NCBI GenBank assembly: GCA_024509875.1
Contig: JAMPIV010013750.1
Span: 1 to 64,000, forward strand
Direction: 5' to 3'
DNA length: 64,000 nucleotides
From: Oreohelix idahoensis
Lineage: Eukaryota > Mollusca > Gastropoda > Stylommatophora > Oreohelicidae
Part shown: piece after piece, positions 31,406-41,954 of the stretch
Numbering within the stretch: the stretch's first letter is position 1
Layout: every line of letters starts with the position of its first letter
Translations under genes and position numbers: made by a program
Notes under the pieces: generated by a model
What the model was told of the DNA's origin: nothing
The model's input: the letters and a program-made list of their open reading frames with translations, nothing else
Database searches by the model: none

Positions 31406-32836
31406 CTAAAAAAATGGTGTGTTAACATAAATGATTGCAGTTGGATAGTACTCAACAGTACCCCCAAAGGTTATACATGTAACATATTCATTGGTCGAAC
31501 AACTTGGATGGACCAATGATTGCCTGACTCCGATGGTGGTTGATCCTGAGTCTCTCAAAACAGATACTACCGCACCGTTGACTATCCCTCTATTGAAGAT
31601 TAGGGAGCCTGTTCCGTCGTTAGCCGAAAGACTAACTTCTGGTAAAATATGTCCACAATTCAGCACTGTCTCTTTGGCCTTCTGAAAAAGAACATTACAA
31701 TCATGGCAACTATTTGCCACATTATAATTAACGGCATAACATGTAGATGATGATTGCACCTGATTATTGTTATCTGTAACACTTGGGATCGTACCGGTAG
31801 TGAGTGCCGCCCCTGCACTGTGATCAAAGCGTGCTGGTCTAAGTGAGTGAGACCACTGTCGGTGATGGTCACCGGAATTATTACTCTGCCTACCGTTGTA
31901 GCTATTACCTCTAGATCTGTAATTATGATTATTATTATGCCACTTATTACCATTGTTATTTGTAGTACCATTAAATGGTTTATTCCAGTTTGACTTTTGT
32001 TGATAAGTATTGATATGTCTGAACTGAGGTGACTGATTTCTAAATTGCTGCCTACCTCGGTTGAAATTACCATTATTGTTATAATTATTTTGCCCCTGAT
32101 AATAATTGTCATTATATCTTTTATTTGAAAAATTTCTATCAAGGCTCTGAGCTCTTGATCTATCCTTACCATAATATGCCATATTAGAAGCAACTGGTAA
32201 TGGTTCTCTTAACTGAGAATTAGATATGCTAACGTTGGGATGTGCAGTAAAATAATTGATTGCCATTTCTTCTAATGCAGCAATAGTAGGTGATTTGCGT
32301 TCCTGTAAGAAGGAAAAGAATGGTGGACTAACAGAGGATAGAACCTTATCCCTTAGTAACAAATCAACCAGCTTATCGTAGGATTTATCTACACCAGCAA
32401 GTTCCACCCATCTATTAAAAGTATTGCGTATATTCGCAATAAAGCCTGTGAAATCTTTATTTGACTCTGGTAGAAGAGTTTTAAACTTTAGTCTACATCC
32501 TTCCTCGTTTAAGTGAAATCGTCGTAATAATAAAGCTTTTATGGCATCATAATCACAAGCTGTTGTTGGATCAACATTCTCAGTTGCACTTAAGGGCTCA
32601 CCATCTAGAAATTCACGGAGTTTTAGTGCCCATGCGGATTTATCCATTTTATTTGTCTTACATACCTGTTCAAAACGTAACAACCATGATGCTAAATCGT
32701 CGAAATTTAATTTGAACGGTGGTAATTTGAAATTATAATAGCTTTTGGTTTGGTTGGATGAAGACGTATTCTGTGAATCAGTATTATGAACATTTGATAA
32801 CACTTGATCTTTTAATTTTAATTCCTCAATACGCAT
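31406..32836 (-). CDS. Element 3 gag-protease
   Basis: 476 aa from an internal Met. The frame is open upstream to about 33056, and the family start ATG is at 33203 (MFTLEHFVKIGKDFAMKG) in another frame after a +2 indel. Order: the end of the coiled coil, the capsid-like region (FKLPPFKLNFDDLASWLLRFE ... VDLLLRDKVLSSV), the Asn/Arg/Gly/Ser-rich C-terminus, the C-x2-C-x13-C-x-H motif at residues 377-396, and the retropepsin active site DSG at residues 429-431. It ends NTPFF and TAG after the T7 run. It is the best preserved gag-PR of the window and shows the empty site of the LINE found in element 2. Confidence 0.92.
   Translation of the reverse strand: MRIEELKLKDQVLSNVHNTDSQNTSSSNQTKSYYNFKLPPFKLNFDDLASWLLRFEQVCKTNKMDKSAWALKLREFLDGEPLSATENVDPTTACDYDAIKALLLRRFHLNEEGCRLKFKTLLPESNKDFTGFIANIRNTFNRWVELAGVDKSYDKLVDLLLRDKVLSSVSPPFFSFLQERKSPTIAALEEMAINYFTAHPNVSISNSQLREPLPVASNMAYYGKDRSRAQSLDRNFSNKRYNDNYYQGQNNYNNNGNFNRGRQQFRNQSPQFRHINTYQQKSNWNKPFNGTTNNNGNKWHNNNHNYRSRGNSYNGRQSNNSGDHHRQWSHSLRPARFDHSAGAALTTGTIPSVTDNNNQVQSSSTCYAVNYNVANSCHDCNVLFQKAKETVLNCGHILPEVSLSANDGTGSLIFNRGIVNGAVVSVLRDSGSTTIGVRQSLVHPSCSTNEYVTCITFGGTVEYYPTAIIYVNTPFF
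31408..31414 (-). other. T7 slippery run between PR and INT (element 3)
   Basis: Same context as element 2: TTT TTT TAG in the PR frame, with INT in the -1 frame. Confidence 0.65.
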
Positions 32837-33328
32837 CTGTATTAACCTTTCTTCTCCTTCTCTTTCACGTTTTCTTATGTTTTCTTGTTCAATCTGTCTC
32901 CTTTCCTCTCTTGCTAGTCTTCTTTCTTCTTTGGCCTCACGTTCAATCTCTTCTTGTTTAGCAATAGCTTTTCGCTCTTCTAATTCACGCTTCTTCTTTT
33001 CTTCCTTGGCTTCAAGTTCTTCTTGTTCTCGCTTTAATTCAGCTTTCTTCTCTTCTTTTCTTCTTCTTCTCGCTTTGCCATTGCCTTTCTCTCAGCTTCC
33101 TTAGCCTCATATTTTTCTAGTTCCGCCACTGCATATTCTTTAAGAGCATCTCCTTTCATAGCAAAATCCTTCCCGATTTTCACAAAATGCTCTAAAGTAA
33201 ACATCTTGAATTTAATAATCTGTTTATTTATTCAACTATATGTATTAATCACCAATATAAATTAATCAATTAATTATATGTGCCTATTGGCTAACGTAGC
33301 ACTATGACTAGAATAGTCTACTAAGTAC

Positions 33329-34146
33329 TGTTACGGTATATGATATTAACGCCGTCTGCTAAAAGGTTATCAGACGTGCAATTGTAAAGGTTAAGGCATT
33401 TAATATATTGCGATAGATGTTTCAATTATTGAACGCTCCATACACGATCGATTACGACGTGTATAGCGTTGTTTGGGTCACAGTCGGTAACTAAGAAACG
33501 CTACCCTTTGTTACTTGACCGCCAAGCTGAATAGCTGCGTTTTTCTAACCTTCCAATTCAATGGCATGATATAGCCATATATATGCATTTTTTGATGGAC
33601 CAGGGTCAATCCTAGAACTCTATATGAGAGGAAAATTTATGGAGGTTAGTATTTAACTAGAATTCTCAGAAGGAGAAGAATAATCGTCAAATTCATATGA
33701 AATATTCAGACTCGCAGTCTCACTGTCGGCAGGTAGCCATGTCTAGCTGCGCGTGCATATAGCTGTGATGTTCTGACGACAATACTGCATTGTATCCTTA
33801 AACGGACATTGACACGTAAACCAGCAGTCTACGTTATTGATTAATTTATGCATGACTTATAAGGACTTATGTTCTGTTCCTATTTGAAATGATCATCCTG
33901 TGTGTACAACTGTGAATTAAATGTATGGACTCAATGAAATGACTTATCAAATCAATCGTATTCCAAGGTTCAAGTATTGTTCGGAATCTTCCACCCCCGC
34001 ATTCGCTTAATCTTCCATCGAAGGCACGATGCACTATCACTGAATAAAAAAAACTAACATATCAAAGAAAAAACAATGGCCAGAAATTTATAATTGTTTT
34101 ATTCATATCACATGGAACATTGTTCAGAGCAAGCCACCTTGTAACA
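33329..34146 (+). repeat. LTR Z, 5' copy of element 4
   Basis: It begins TGTTACGG and ends TTGTAACA, giving inverted TGTTAC/GTAACA ends. A primer-binding-like TGGTGCCC starts at 34148, one base after the LTR. Confidence 0.95.
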
Positions 34147-35708
34147 GTGGTGCCCGGTATGTGGGGACGAAAAACAACGAAAAACCAAAAATTTTTTCAT
34201 GACTTTCGAATGAAATATTTACGATCAAGTTTCGATCACATGAGCATTACGAAGCTGACGTGACGCACGTGATCATGAATAGCAACATGACGTCACTGTT
34301 GCATTGTCGCAGTGAAGAAGACATCTTTTCAACGCCTCTCTAGTTCGCTTCAAATTGATCAAGATGCACAAGATGGACTACCGTTGCCTGCCCATCAGGA
34401 GCAGACAGTCAAAGGCACAGGCCTAGCTGTTGACGACCTCTAGCACTGATCTAAGCAATGGAAAAGATAAGTCTAGGTGTTTAACTGTTGTTATTGCAAA
34501 CAGTGCTAACTGAGTCCATGCCCTCTGCCTACATCGGCATGTTTTTACCTATGTTTAATGTACTTTTTGTTGTCTTAATGTGTTGTTAATTCGTGGGAGG
34601 TAGGGAGGATGACCCGAAATTAGATTCTGTGACTCTCACGATGCCTGAATTGATTTCGGTCGTTTCTTAAGGCAGTTAAACGATTGCACTTTTGGAAGCC
34701 CCATTGAGGTTTGCCATTGGACTATCTGTCCAAATCTGCTGTCGTTTGACGATTTGTGTTAGCTGTACCGTTCCGTAGATAACTGGTGTATTTTATTCGT
34801 ACTCAGTTAACAATTTTATTCAGTTTTGTATCATGTTCGTTAACTATTTCGTCCAGACTACTCTCACTATAATTTATTTTATGATTGTTAAATGTTCGTC
34901 CGTTATGAGTCCTGTGATGTCATCATTTTTTGCAGTCATTTTTTTTGGTGTACTTTGAATATTAAGTTGACCTCGGGTCAGACCTTGACCCTTCATTTGG
35001 CTTGTAACACTTCCGCTTGTTTTATTTAGTTCATAAATTCATTTTTAATTGTGAAAATGTCTTGTTTGCGTCTTAACATTGTTTGTACCCTTTAGTTGCA
35101 TCATTGTTTTGTTTGTCCTCATAATATATATTAAATACTACATTAATAATATGATATTATATGCAATAATACACTTGTAATTTAATTTAATTAATTTTTT
35201 CTGATATTTAAGGTTAATATGGGACATTGCATAATTATGCAGTGATAGTCCAAGAAAGTAGCACTACAATTTATAAGAGATGCCTAGGGCATAATAATAT
35301 ATTATATATATTGACCAAATAAAATAATCTTATAGTCTACCTTTGAGGTAATAGACCCATTGTATATTATTTAATATACTTTTCTGGTACTAAGAGAGTG
35401 ACTTAGTACATTGAACAATATAATTACTAGGAATCATACCCAACATTATGGGATATTAAGATTAATTGGGTGAAGTAATTACATAATAGTTAACAGATAT
35501 CATAACTATTTATGATATAGTTAGTACTTAGATACAATATTGTTACAAAATATTGTCTATTGGTTGAACTTAGACATTAGAGTTCAGTACTATTGTGATT
35601 ATTTATATTGAATATTTCTAAGTTGAGTAAGTATAATAATTACTCTGAAGCTACTATTGACTATTTTAATCAGTAATTATCAATAATTACTTACAGATAA
35701 AAGTCAAA
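34147..35708 (+). other. Element 4 leader
   Basis: A primer-binding-like motif at 34148-34155 is followed by 1.5 kb of untranslated sequence up to the gag ATG. No gene is recognised. Confidence 0.65.
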
Positions 35709-36890
35709 ATGCTTACTACAGACCATTTCGTTAAAATTGGTCGGGAATATGGTTATAAATCTCAAGAACTTCGTCAGTTTGCTGAGTCAGAACTGGAAAA
35801 ACATGAAATAAAAGAAGCAGAGAAAAAAGCTGCATTAAAGAAAGAGGAAGAGGAACAAAAGGCTGCATTAAAGAAAGAGGAAGCAGAACGTGAGATGAAG
35901 CAAATTGACAAGGAAAATAGATTGAGAGAGATTGCTCAACGTGAAAGAGAAGAGCAAAGAGCAATCGCCAGACAGGAAGAAGAGAATAAATTGAAACGAG
36001 AGGAAATTATTTTACAACAAGAAATGGAATTGGCGCGTATTAAATTGGAGACAGCAAGATTACAAGCACAAAGTGCTGATGCAAACCAGAATAATAACGC
36101 ACAAAATGGATCATCATCCAGCCAAACTAAACATTTCTACAACTTTAAACTACCCACTCTCAACTTGAACGTGGACGACCTTTCATCGTTCCTGTCACGT
36201 TTTGAACAGACTTGCAAAACTAACCATTTGCCTGAAGAGTCATGGGTACTCAAGTTAAATGAATTCTTGGTTGGAGAACCACTGACGGCTTCTCAAAATG
36301 CTGACCCATCAATAGCAAATAACTACGGTGCTATTAAGTCCTTGCTTTTACGAAGGTTTCACCTGGACGAGGAACACTGTAGGTTGAAATTTAAGGGAAT
36401 TTTACCTGAATCTCCAAAAGATTTTGCAGGATTCATTGCGAACATACGCAATACATTTAATAGATGGGTTGAACTGGCAGAAGTCAACAAATCATACGAC
36501 AAATTAGTTGATTTACTACTACGGGATAAGGTATTATCTTCGGTTAGCCAGCCATTTTTTGCATATTTGCAGGAGCGTAAACCAGGTACTATGGACGAGT
36601 TAGAAAAAATTTCTTTAAACTACTGTTCGGCACATCCGAATGCAACCATTTCTAACTCCTCATTAAGAGAACCTCTACCTGTGGCGTCTAATATGGCCTA
36701 TAATCATAATAACAAACAAAGACATCACAATGTAGACAGAAGCAGGTTCCAAAGAAATCACAATGTTAACTTTCAGAAGGGACATAATAATGATTTTAAC
36801 AATAAAAATGAGTTCAACAGAGGTAGATCACGAGATAGAAATACCTATTCGTGTACATCCCTATTCTGTTCCTTTACATTTCCTTGCTAA
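35709..36890 (+). CDS. Element 4 gag, 3'-deleted
   Basis: 393 aa. The start (MLTTDHFVKIGREYGYKS) aligns with the gag starts of elements 1 and 3. Residues about 30-120 are a Lys/Glu/Arg-rich coiled coil. A capsid-like region follows (FKLPTLNLNVDDLSSFLSRFE ... VDLLLRDKVLSSV), then the Asn/Arg-rich part. At about 36840 gag is fused out of frame to RT, so the last about 17 residues are RT sequence read in the wrong frame. The frame is intact to that junction. Confidence 0.92.
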   Translation: MLTTDHFVKIGREYGYKSQELRQFAESELEKHEIKEAEKKAALKKEEEEQKAALKKEEAEREMKQIDKENRLREIAQREREEQRAIARQEEENKLKREEIILQQEMELARIKLETARLQAQSADANQNNNAQNGSSSSQTKHFYNFKLPTLNLNVDDLSSFLSRFEQTCKTNHLPEESWVLKLNEFLVGEPLTASQNADPSIANNYGAIKSLLLRRFHLDEEHCRLKFKGILPESPKDFAGFIANIRNTFNRWVELAEVNKSYDKLVDLLLRDKVLSSVSQPFFAYLQERKPGTMDELEKISLNYCSAHPNATISNSSLREPLPVASNMAYNHNNKQRHHNVDRSRFQRNHNVNFQKGHNNDFNNKNEFNRGRSRDRNTYSCTSLFCSFTFPC

Positions 36891-37230
36891 AACTACTAAG
36901 GAACTTGAACAGATGTTGTCTCTGGGAATCATTGAGACTAGTAATTCGCCATTCTCTTCTCCATTAGTGATTGTCCGGAAGAAGGACAATAACATCAGAC
37001 TATGTGTTGATTATAGAAAATTAAATGCTAAGACTATAGTTGACAGCGAACCACATCCACTTATCGACGACTTACTGCCACGTCTATCCAACGCAACTAT
37101 ATTTAGTAAGATAGACTTAACTAAAGGTTATTGGCAGATACCACTGACCGAAAAGGCTAAGTACTACACCGCATTTTCCACTCCACAAGGTCTATACCAG
37201 TGGAATGTGATGCCTTTTTGGGCTTGTTAA
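36763..37230 (+). CDS. Element 4 RT first half
   Basis: Family sequence starts at about 36840 (IPIRVHPYSVPLHFLAK); earlier residues are gag in the wrong frame. It contains SSPLVIVRKKDNNIRLCVDY, FSKIDLTKGYWQIP and YQWNVMPF. A one-base excess in a T run near 37216-37220 then shifts the frame and ends it at MPFWAC. Confidence 0.9.
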   Translation: MLTFRRDIIMILTIKMSSTEVDHEIEIPIRVHPYSVPLHFLAKTTKELEQMLSLGIIETSNSPFSSPLVIVRKKDNNIRLCVDYRKLNAKTIVDSEPHPLIDDLLPRLSNATIFSKIDLTKGYWQIPLTEKAKYYTAFSTPQGLYQWNVMPFWAC

Positions 37231-37255
37231 TGCGCCTGCTACCTTCATTCGCCTG

Positions 37256-38110
37256 ATGCGACAAATTTTATCAGGTAGACCAGACGTTATTACATATATT
37301 GACGACATATGCTTGTTTAGTTCGTCGTTTGAGGAACATGTTTCGGGACTTAGATATGTTTTCGACACTCTAAGGAATTATCATCTAACTGCTAAACCTA
37401 CAAAGGTGCAAATCGCGTGTAATGAGATAACCTTTTTGGGACATATCATTGGGTCGGGATATATCCGAACGTTACCTAGTACAGTCTCCAAAATTCTAAA
37501 CATAGCAGTTCCTCAGACGAAGAAACAGGTCAGGAGTTTGTTAGGACTTGTTCAATATTACAGTAGATTCATACCAAACTTGTCATCCATCACGGCTGTA
37601 TTGTCTTCATTGTTAAAAAAAGACATGCCGGTGAAGGTGACATGGACTGGTACATGCAATGAAACTTTCAACAAAATTATAAATTTGTTCTCGCATGAAC
37701 CAATTTTAAGACTTCCCGATGCTTCCAAAAGATTTTTCTTACGAACAGATGCTAGTAACTACGGCATTGGTGCATGCCTGCTCCAGAACCATGATGGCAT
37801 TCTACATCCTACCTTATACATTTCAAGAAAGCTAAAGCCTGCAGAAACAAAGTATTCAACAGTTGACAAGGAACTGTTATCCGTGATATGGGCAATAACT
37901 AAACTCGAAAAGTTCCTGCTTGGTGCTCCCTTCACCATACAGACGGACCAACGTGCTGTAGCATCCTTGCGTCGATCAAACCATAAAAGCCAGAAACTCG
38001 CCAGATATGCAATCATCCTACAGCCTATTGAATTCTCCATTGAACATATTCCTGGCACTGAAAACATTGTGGCGGATGCGTTGTCACGTAATCCTATTGA
38101 CGACGAATAA
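37256..38110 (+). CDS. Element 4 RT catalytic half and RNase H
   Basis: 284 aa. It begins after the frameshift with MRQILSGRPD, then the YIDDICLFSSS active site, FLGHIIGSGYIR, and the connection QVRSLLGLVQYYSRFIPNL. RNase H has acidic residues in RTDASNYGIG, DKELLSVIW, QTDQRAV and NIVADALSR. This is the only complete RNase H in the window. No integrase follows it, which fits the rule that integrase is encoded upstream in this clade. Confidence 0.94.
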   Translation: MRQILSGRPDVITYIDDICLFSSSFEEHVSGLRYVFDTLRNYHLTAKPTKVQIACNEITFLGHIIGSGYIRTLPSTVSKILNIAVPQTKKQVRSLLGLVQYYSRFIPNLSSITAVLSSLLKKDMPVKVTWTGTCNETFNKIINLFSHEPILRLPDASKRFFLRTDASNYGIGACLLQNHDGILHPTLYISRKLKPAETKYSTVDKELLSVIWAITKLEKFLLGAPFTIQTDQRAVASLRRSNHKSQKLARYAIILQPIEFSIEHIPGTENIVADALSRNPIDDE

Positions 38111-39123
38111 TCAACATTAACATTCCTAAAACATATCAACTATAAGGGAACTAACCTTGCCTTCAATTTAAACTTTATAAACACTGTATGCATCACAGAA
38201 TTGAACTAAAAGACAATCGGGGTATACATGTTGACATTGGAACTTCGTCTAACGTCCATACACGATATATGAATATTCGTTGAACAATCATGGAACAATA
38301 TCTAACGACAAGTCGAACTTATTATCCTATGTGCACTTAATTCTTAGATGCTGGGATAAATGACATTTCTTTCCAACGTAAACGTTTGAACATTTTTGCC
38401 TAAAAGAATTCATCAGGATCAAGACTACGGATGGATCATCATATCCTATACTAATTAATTAGTTAACTTAACTTCTTAATTGAATTATTATCAATAAAAT
38501 GAAATGTGAGAAAAAAAATGAAATGAAAGAACAAAAAAAGAGAACGAAATATAAAAAGAAGAAATTATGAAAAGAGAAAATAAATCTCACACAAGTATTA
38601 GATTAATATTTTTTTTTTATGTACCTATACGTTATTTAGTTAGTTAAATTAGATAGTTATTATTCACTAACACTTAACACACACAATTAAGTTAAACTTA
38701 TATTCGAATTTCTTTCTATTTCTTCTCACTTATTTTGTCTTTTCTTCTCTCATAACATCGCGTTACATTAGAACCTTAATAATTTAACTCTTAGTTTAAT
38801 TAATTAATTTAATGTTAATTAGTCAAATTAATTCCTATATGACATACTAATACGACAGACCTTACTTTAATTTAATTCTATCATTCACCGTTAACATTGG
38901 ACATTTTATTTAGTTGATATAATAATATTATAATATTGATATATAAAGTGATTAATGTTAGATGACTATGACAAATAGTTAGTTGACATGACCGCGACAC
39001 GGTTCTACTCAGAACATCGTCGGCCATATGTCACAAATGTGTTAAATTTTTTTGAAAAATTGTTAAGTCGGATAGATCTTGAAAAAAAATCTATCGATTT
39101 TTTTTCCCCGGTGTACAGGGAAT
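38111..39123 (+). other. Element 4 3' UTR
   Basis: Very AT-rich, 1.0 kb, without recognisable genes. The bases just before the LTR (ACAGGGAAT) may be a weak polypurine tract. Confidence 0.65.
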
Positions 39124-39941
39124 TGTTACGGTATATGATATTAACGCCGTCTGCTAAAAGGTTATCAGACGTGCAATTGTAAAGGTTAAGGCATTTAATA
39201 TATTGCGATAGATGTTTCAATTATTGAACGCTCCATACACGATCGATTATGACGTGTATAGCGTTGTTTGGGTCACAGTCGGTAACTAAGAAACGCTACC
39301 CTTTGTTACTTGACCGCCAAGCTGAATAGCTGCGTTTTTCTAACCTTCCAATTCAATGGCATGATATAGCCATATATATGCATTTTTTGATGGACCAGGG
39401 TCAGTCCTAGAACTCTATATGAGAGGAAAATTTATGGAGGTTAGTATTTAACTAGAATTCTCAGAAGGAGAAGAATAATCGTCAAATTCATATGAAATAT
39501 TCAGACTCGCAGTCTCACTGTCGGCAGGTAGCCATGTCTAGCTGCGCGTGCATATAGCTGTGATGTTCTGACGACAATACTGCATTGTATCCTTAAACGG
39601 ACATTGACACGTAAACCAGCAGTCTACGTTATTGATTAATTTATGCATGACTTATAAGGACTTATGTTCTGTTCCTATTTGAAATGATCATCCTGTGTGT
39701 ACAACTGTGAATTAAATGTATGGACTCAATGAAATGACTTATCAAATCAATCGTATTCCAAGGTTCAAGTATTGTTCGGAATCTTCCACCCCCGCATTCG
39801 CTTAATCTTCCATCGAAGGCACGATGCACTATCACTGAATAAAAAAAACTAACATATCAAAGAAAAAACAATGGCCAGAAATTTATAATTGTTTTATTCA
39901 TATCACATGGAACATTGTTCAGAGCAAGCCACCTTGTAACA
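39124..39941 (+). repeat. LTR Z, 3' copy of element 4
   Basis: 818 bp, the same length as the 5' copy, with at most a few substitutions seen (for example at the GATTACGACG/GATTATGACG site). It is followed by the TSD AGTAC. Confidence 0.95.
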
Positions 39942-39946
39942 AGTAC

Positions 39947-41154
39947 CCCCCAATCTGCTTACCATATTCAAGGTAAGATCTAAATTTATTCTTATTTATC
40001 AATATATTATGATATCATGCCATATGTAGCATGTGTAAACAGTAGTGACATGGACTACTAGTGCATTATGATGCAATCAAATTAGTCATCAAGTATTTTT
40101 TAAAGAAATTAATCCTAAGTATTATAATATTGTTATCTTATATTTATTTTATTCTATTATCAATATTATATAATTATAAATGAATACAATACAGTATACA
40201 CATGAAACCAAAGTGTTACAACACGAAATCACGCCACAATTGACAATTTACAGACATTAAAAATGATCCTATAAACTGAAGCAGAATCGGAAGTGACGAG
40301 GTGAACTAAAAATGAGAATAGGTGAAACTTCATCAACTAAGAATCATGACGTCACATGGACTCATAGACGAACGTTACAATATTTATATATGAAAATAAA
40401 TTATAGGAAGATTAGAATTGACAAAATAGCTTACGGACAATGACAAAAATGAGTAAAATGAAACTTAGGACAGTAAAATACAACAAGTATATACGTAACT
40501 TTACGACTAAAAACACCTAAGGTCGAATAAATTCAAATGCAAACGCAGTCTGCCACGAACGAAATTTCAGTGGATGCTTTGCCAAAATGAAATTATTCAA
40601 CTAAACCTAATAGAACGATCTGGATTTTCGCGGTCAATTGACACTGACATAACGAAAATCCTGATTCCCGCCAACCGACCCGCTAAGTGAACATTCAGAC
40701 GACATTATAGAAACAAAACATGCAAAATATGTAATGAGAAAAAATATGCCTGCAAAAGGACTGGATTTATGACTGCCCTTGGGCCTAAAAATGTACTTAT
40801 CTTTAATTGACGACTTCAATCCTCCGCAAGATGTTGGCAAGCATCAACATCAAAGTATCGATGTCTGGATTGATCGCAGAGGCATTGCTAACTTTGTTTC
40901 TATACATTCGTCGAAGAAAATTGATGATTTTTGACATTCAAGTTGATTATAGAATCCAACGGCCAAGTCTTCGTGTTGCGCCTAAGTATGACGTAAAATG
41001 AATATCAGTGCGCATGCGTCTTGAACTTTGCACGATCGTACGCCCTTTTGCTCGTAAGGAAAATCGAAAACCACTGTTACTGACACTGTAAAATTTTGCC
41101 TTGAACTGACAAATATTATTTCTTTAATTCATCAGCAACCACGCTGGCCACCAC
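39947..41154 (-). other. Element 3 leader (proximal part)
   Basis: The primer-binding-like TGGTGGCC is at 41146-41153, next to the LTR. The leader resumes beyond element 4 at 33323-33204 and reaches the gag ATG at 33203. A GGTAAG splice-donor-like motif lies near 39955-39965 on the minus strand; its use is unknown. Confidence 0.7.
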
Positions 41155-41954
41155 TGTTACAGGGTCCTGTTCATGGCTATCATCTGTTGAAGATGTATCT
41201 TAATCGAAACAGGGTATTTCATTAATAAATTGAGTGTCATCGTTTTATTCCTTCCGAACCCTGTCTACGAGTTTGTCCATATTAATGTTCTTGAATGAAC
41301 GATATCGTGCTTAAACATATAAGGAATGTATAAAAATGGCTTAACTAGTTAGCCAACCTTGAAGGTCATCAATGAGGCAAATCCTTCTTTTCGAGTCCAC
41401 AAAACAATATATTTATTAACATCACAGTTCTATTCACGTAATAATTCATGCATAATAATCTTCATATTCCATGGATTCAATTTCATATTAGTGCAGTCCA
41501 GTCCGAACATAAATATCAATGATTATCGTCGACAAAACATGGTAGACTATGTATACGCACTGCTGCGATGCAGTCAGTCGAAAATGAGACCTAGTAGTTT
41601 GCGAACTTGAATTATAAATGATTAATCACTCCCGTAATCCGAATTCAATAACTAATGGTTATCCACAACCATTCTTACTTCATCACAATAAAGGCCTGAC
41701 TCTCTGGCTAAAAATTCTCAAAGAAATACTTGCACTATAAAATATCCTGGGAGTGAGCGGAATACATCCGTCTCGTTCGGAGCTTATAATAAAAAGGTTA
41801 AACGTAAAACGTAGTCAAGCGGGACTATGTCAACCGTGACACGTCATAAAGTTACTATACACTTCGCGTTCAATAAAATACCGTGAAGCGTGAAAAAAAC
41901 ATTCTATATTAAAACCCATGGCAAGCATCCAATGTGCAACATTAAAACTGCTCA
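41155..41954 (-). repeat. LTR X, right copy (5' LTR of element 3)
   Basis: About 800 bp, matching 26377-27174 with few differences. Beyond 41954 the sequence is unrelated to the internal sequence following the middle copy. Confidence 0.85.

Larger units (their letters stand above)
33329..39941 (+). mobile_element. Element 4: internally deleted Gmr1-like element, complete LTRs, TSD AGTAC
   Basis: Two 818-bp LTRs (33329-34146 and 39124-39941) that appear to differ at only about two positions enclose a leader, gag, RT-RNase H and 3' UTR. It is flanked by AGTAC at 33324-33328 and 39942-39946. The gag C-terminus, PR, INT and RT N-terminus are deleted at a junction near 36840. It sits within the leader of element 3 in the opposite orientation. 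The near-identical LTRs indicate a young insertion. Confidence 0.93.
26377..41954 (-). mobile_element. Element 3: Gmr1-like LTR retrotransposon with nested insertion
   Basis: On the minus strand: 5' LTR X 41954-41155, leader 41154-39947 continued at 33323-33204, gag-PR 33203-31406, INT, RT and RNase H down to 28362, 3' UTR, 3' LTR X 27174-26377. Without element 4 (33329-39941 plus one TSD) it is about 9.0 kb. Lesions are a +2 frameshift in gag near 33056, a TAA at 31017, a TAG at 29826 and RNase H frameshifts. Coding parts match element 2 with only occasional substitutions. Confidence 0.88.

Noticed and set aside
33329..39946. CRISPR or other prokaryotic repeat system
   Set aside because: Direct repeats are LTRs of 818 bp with TG...CA ends and TSD; no short regularly spaced repeats are present.
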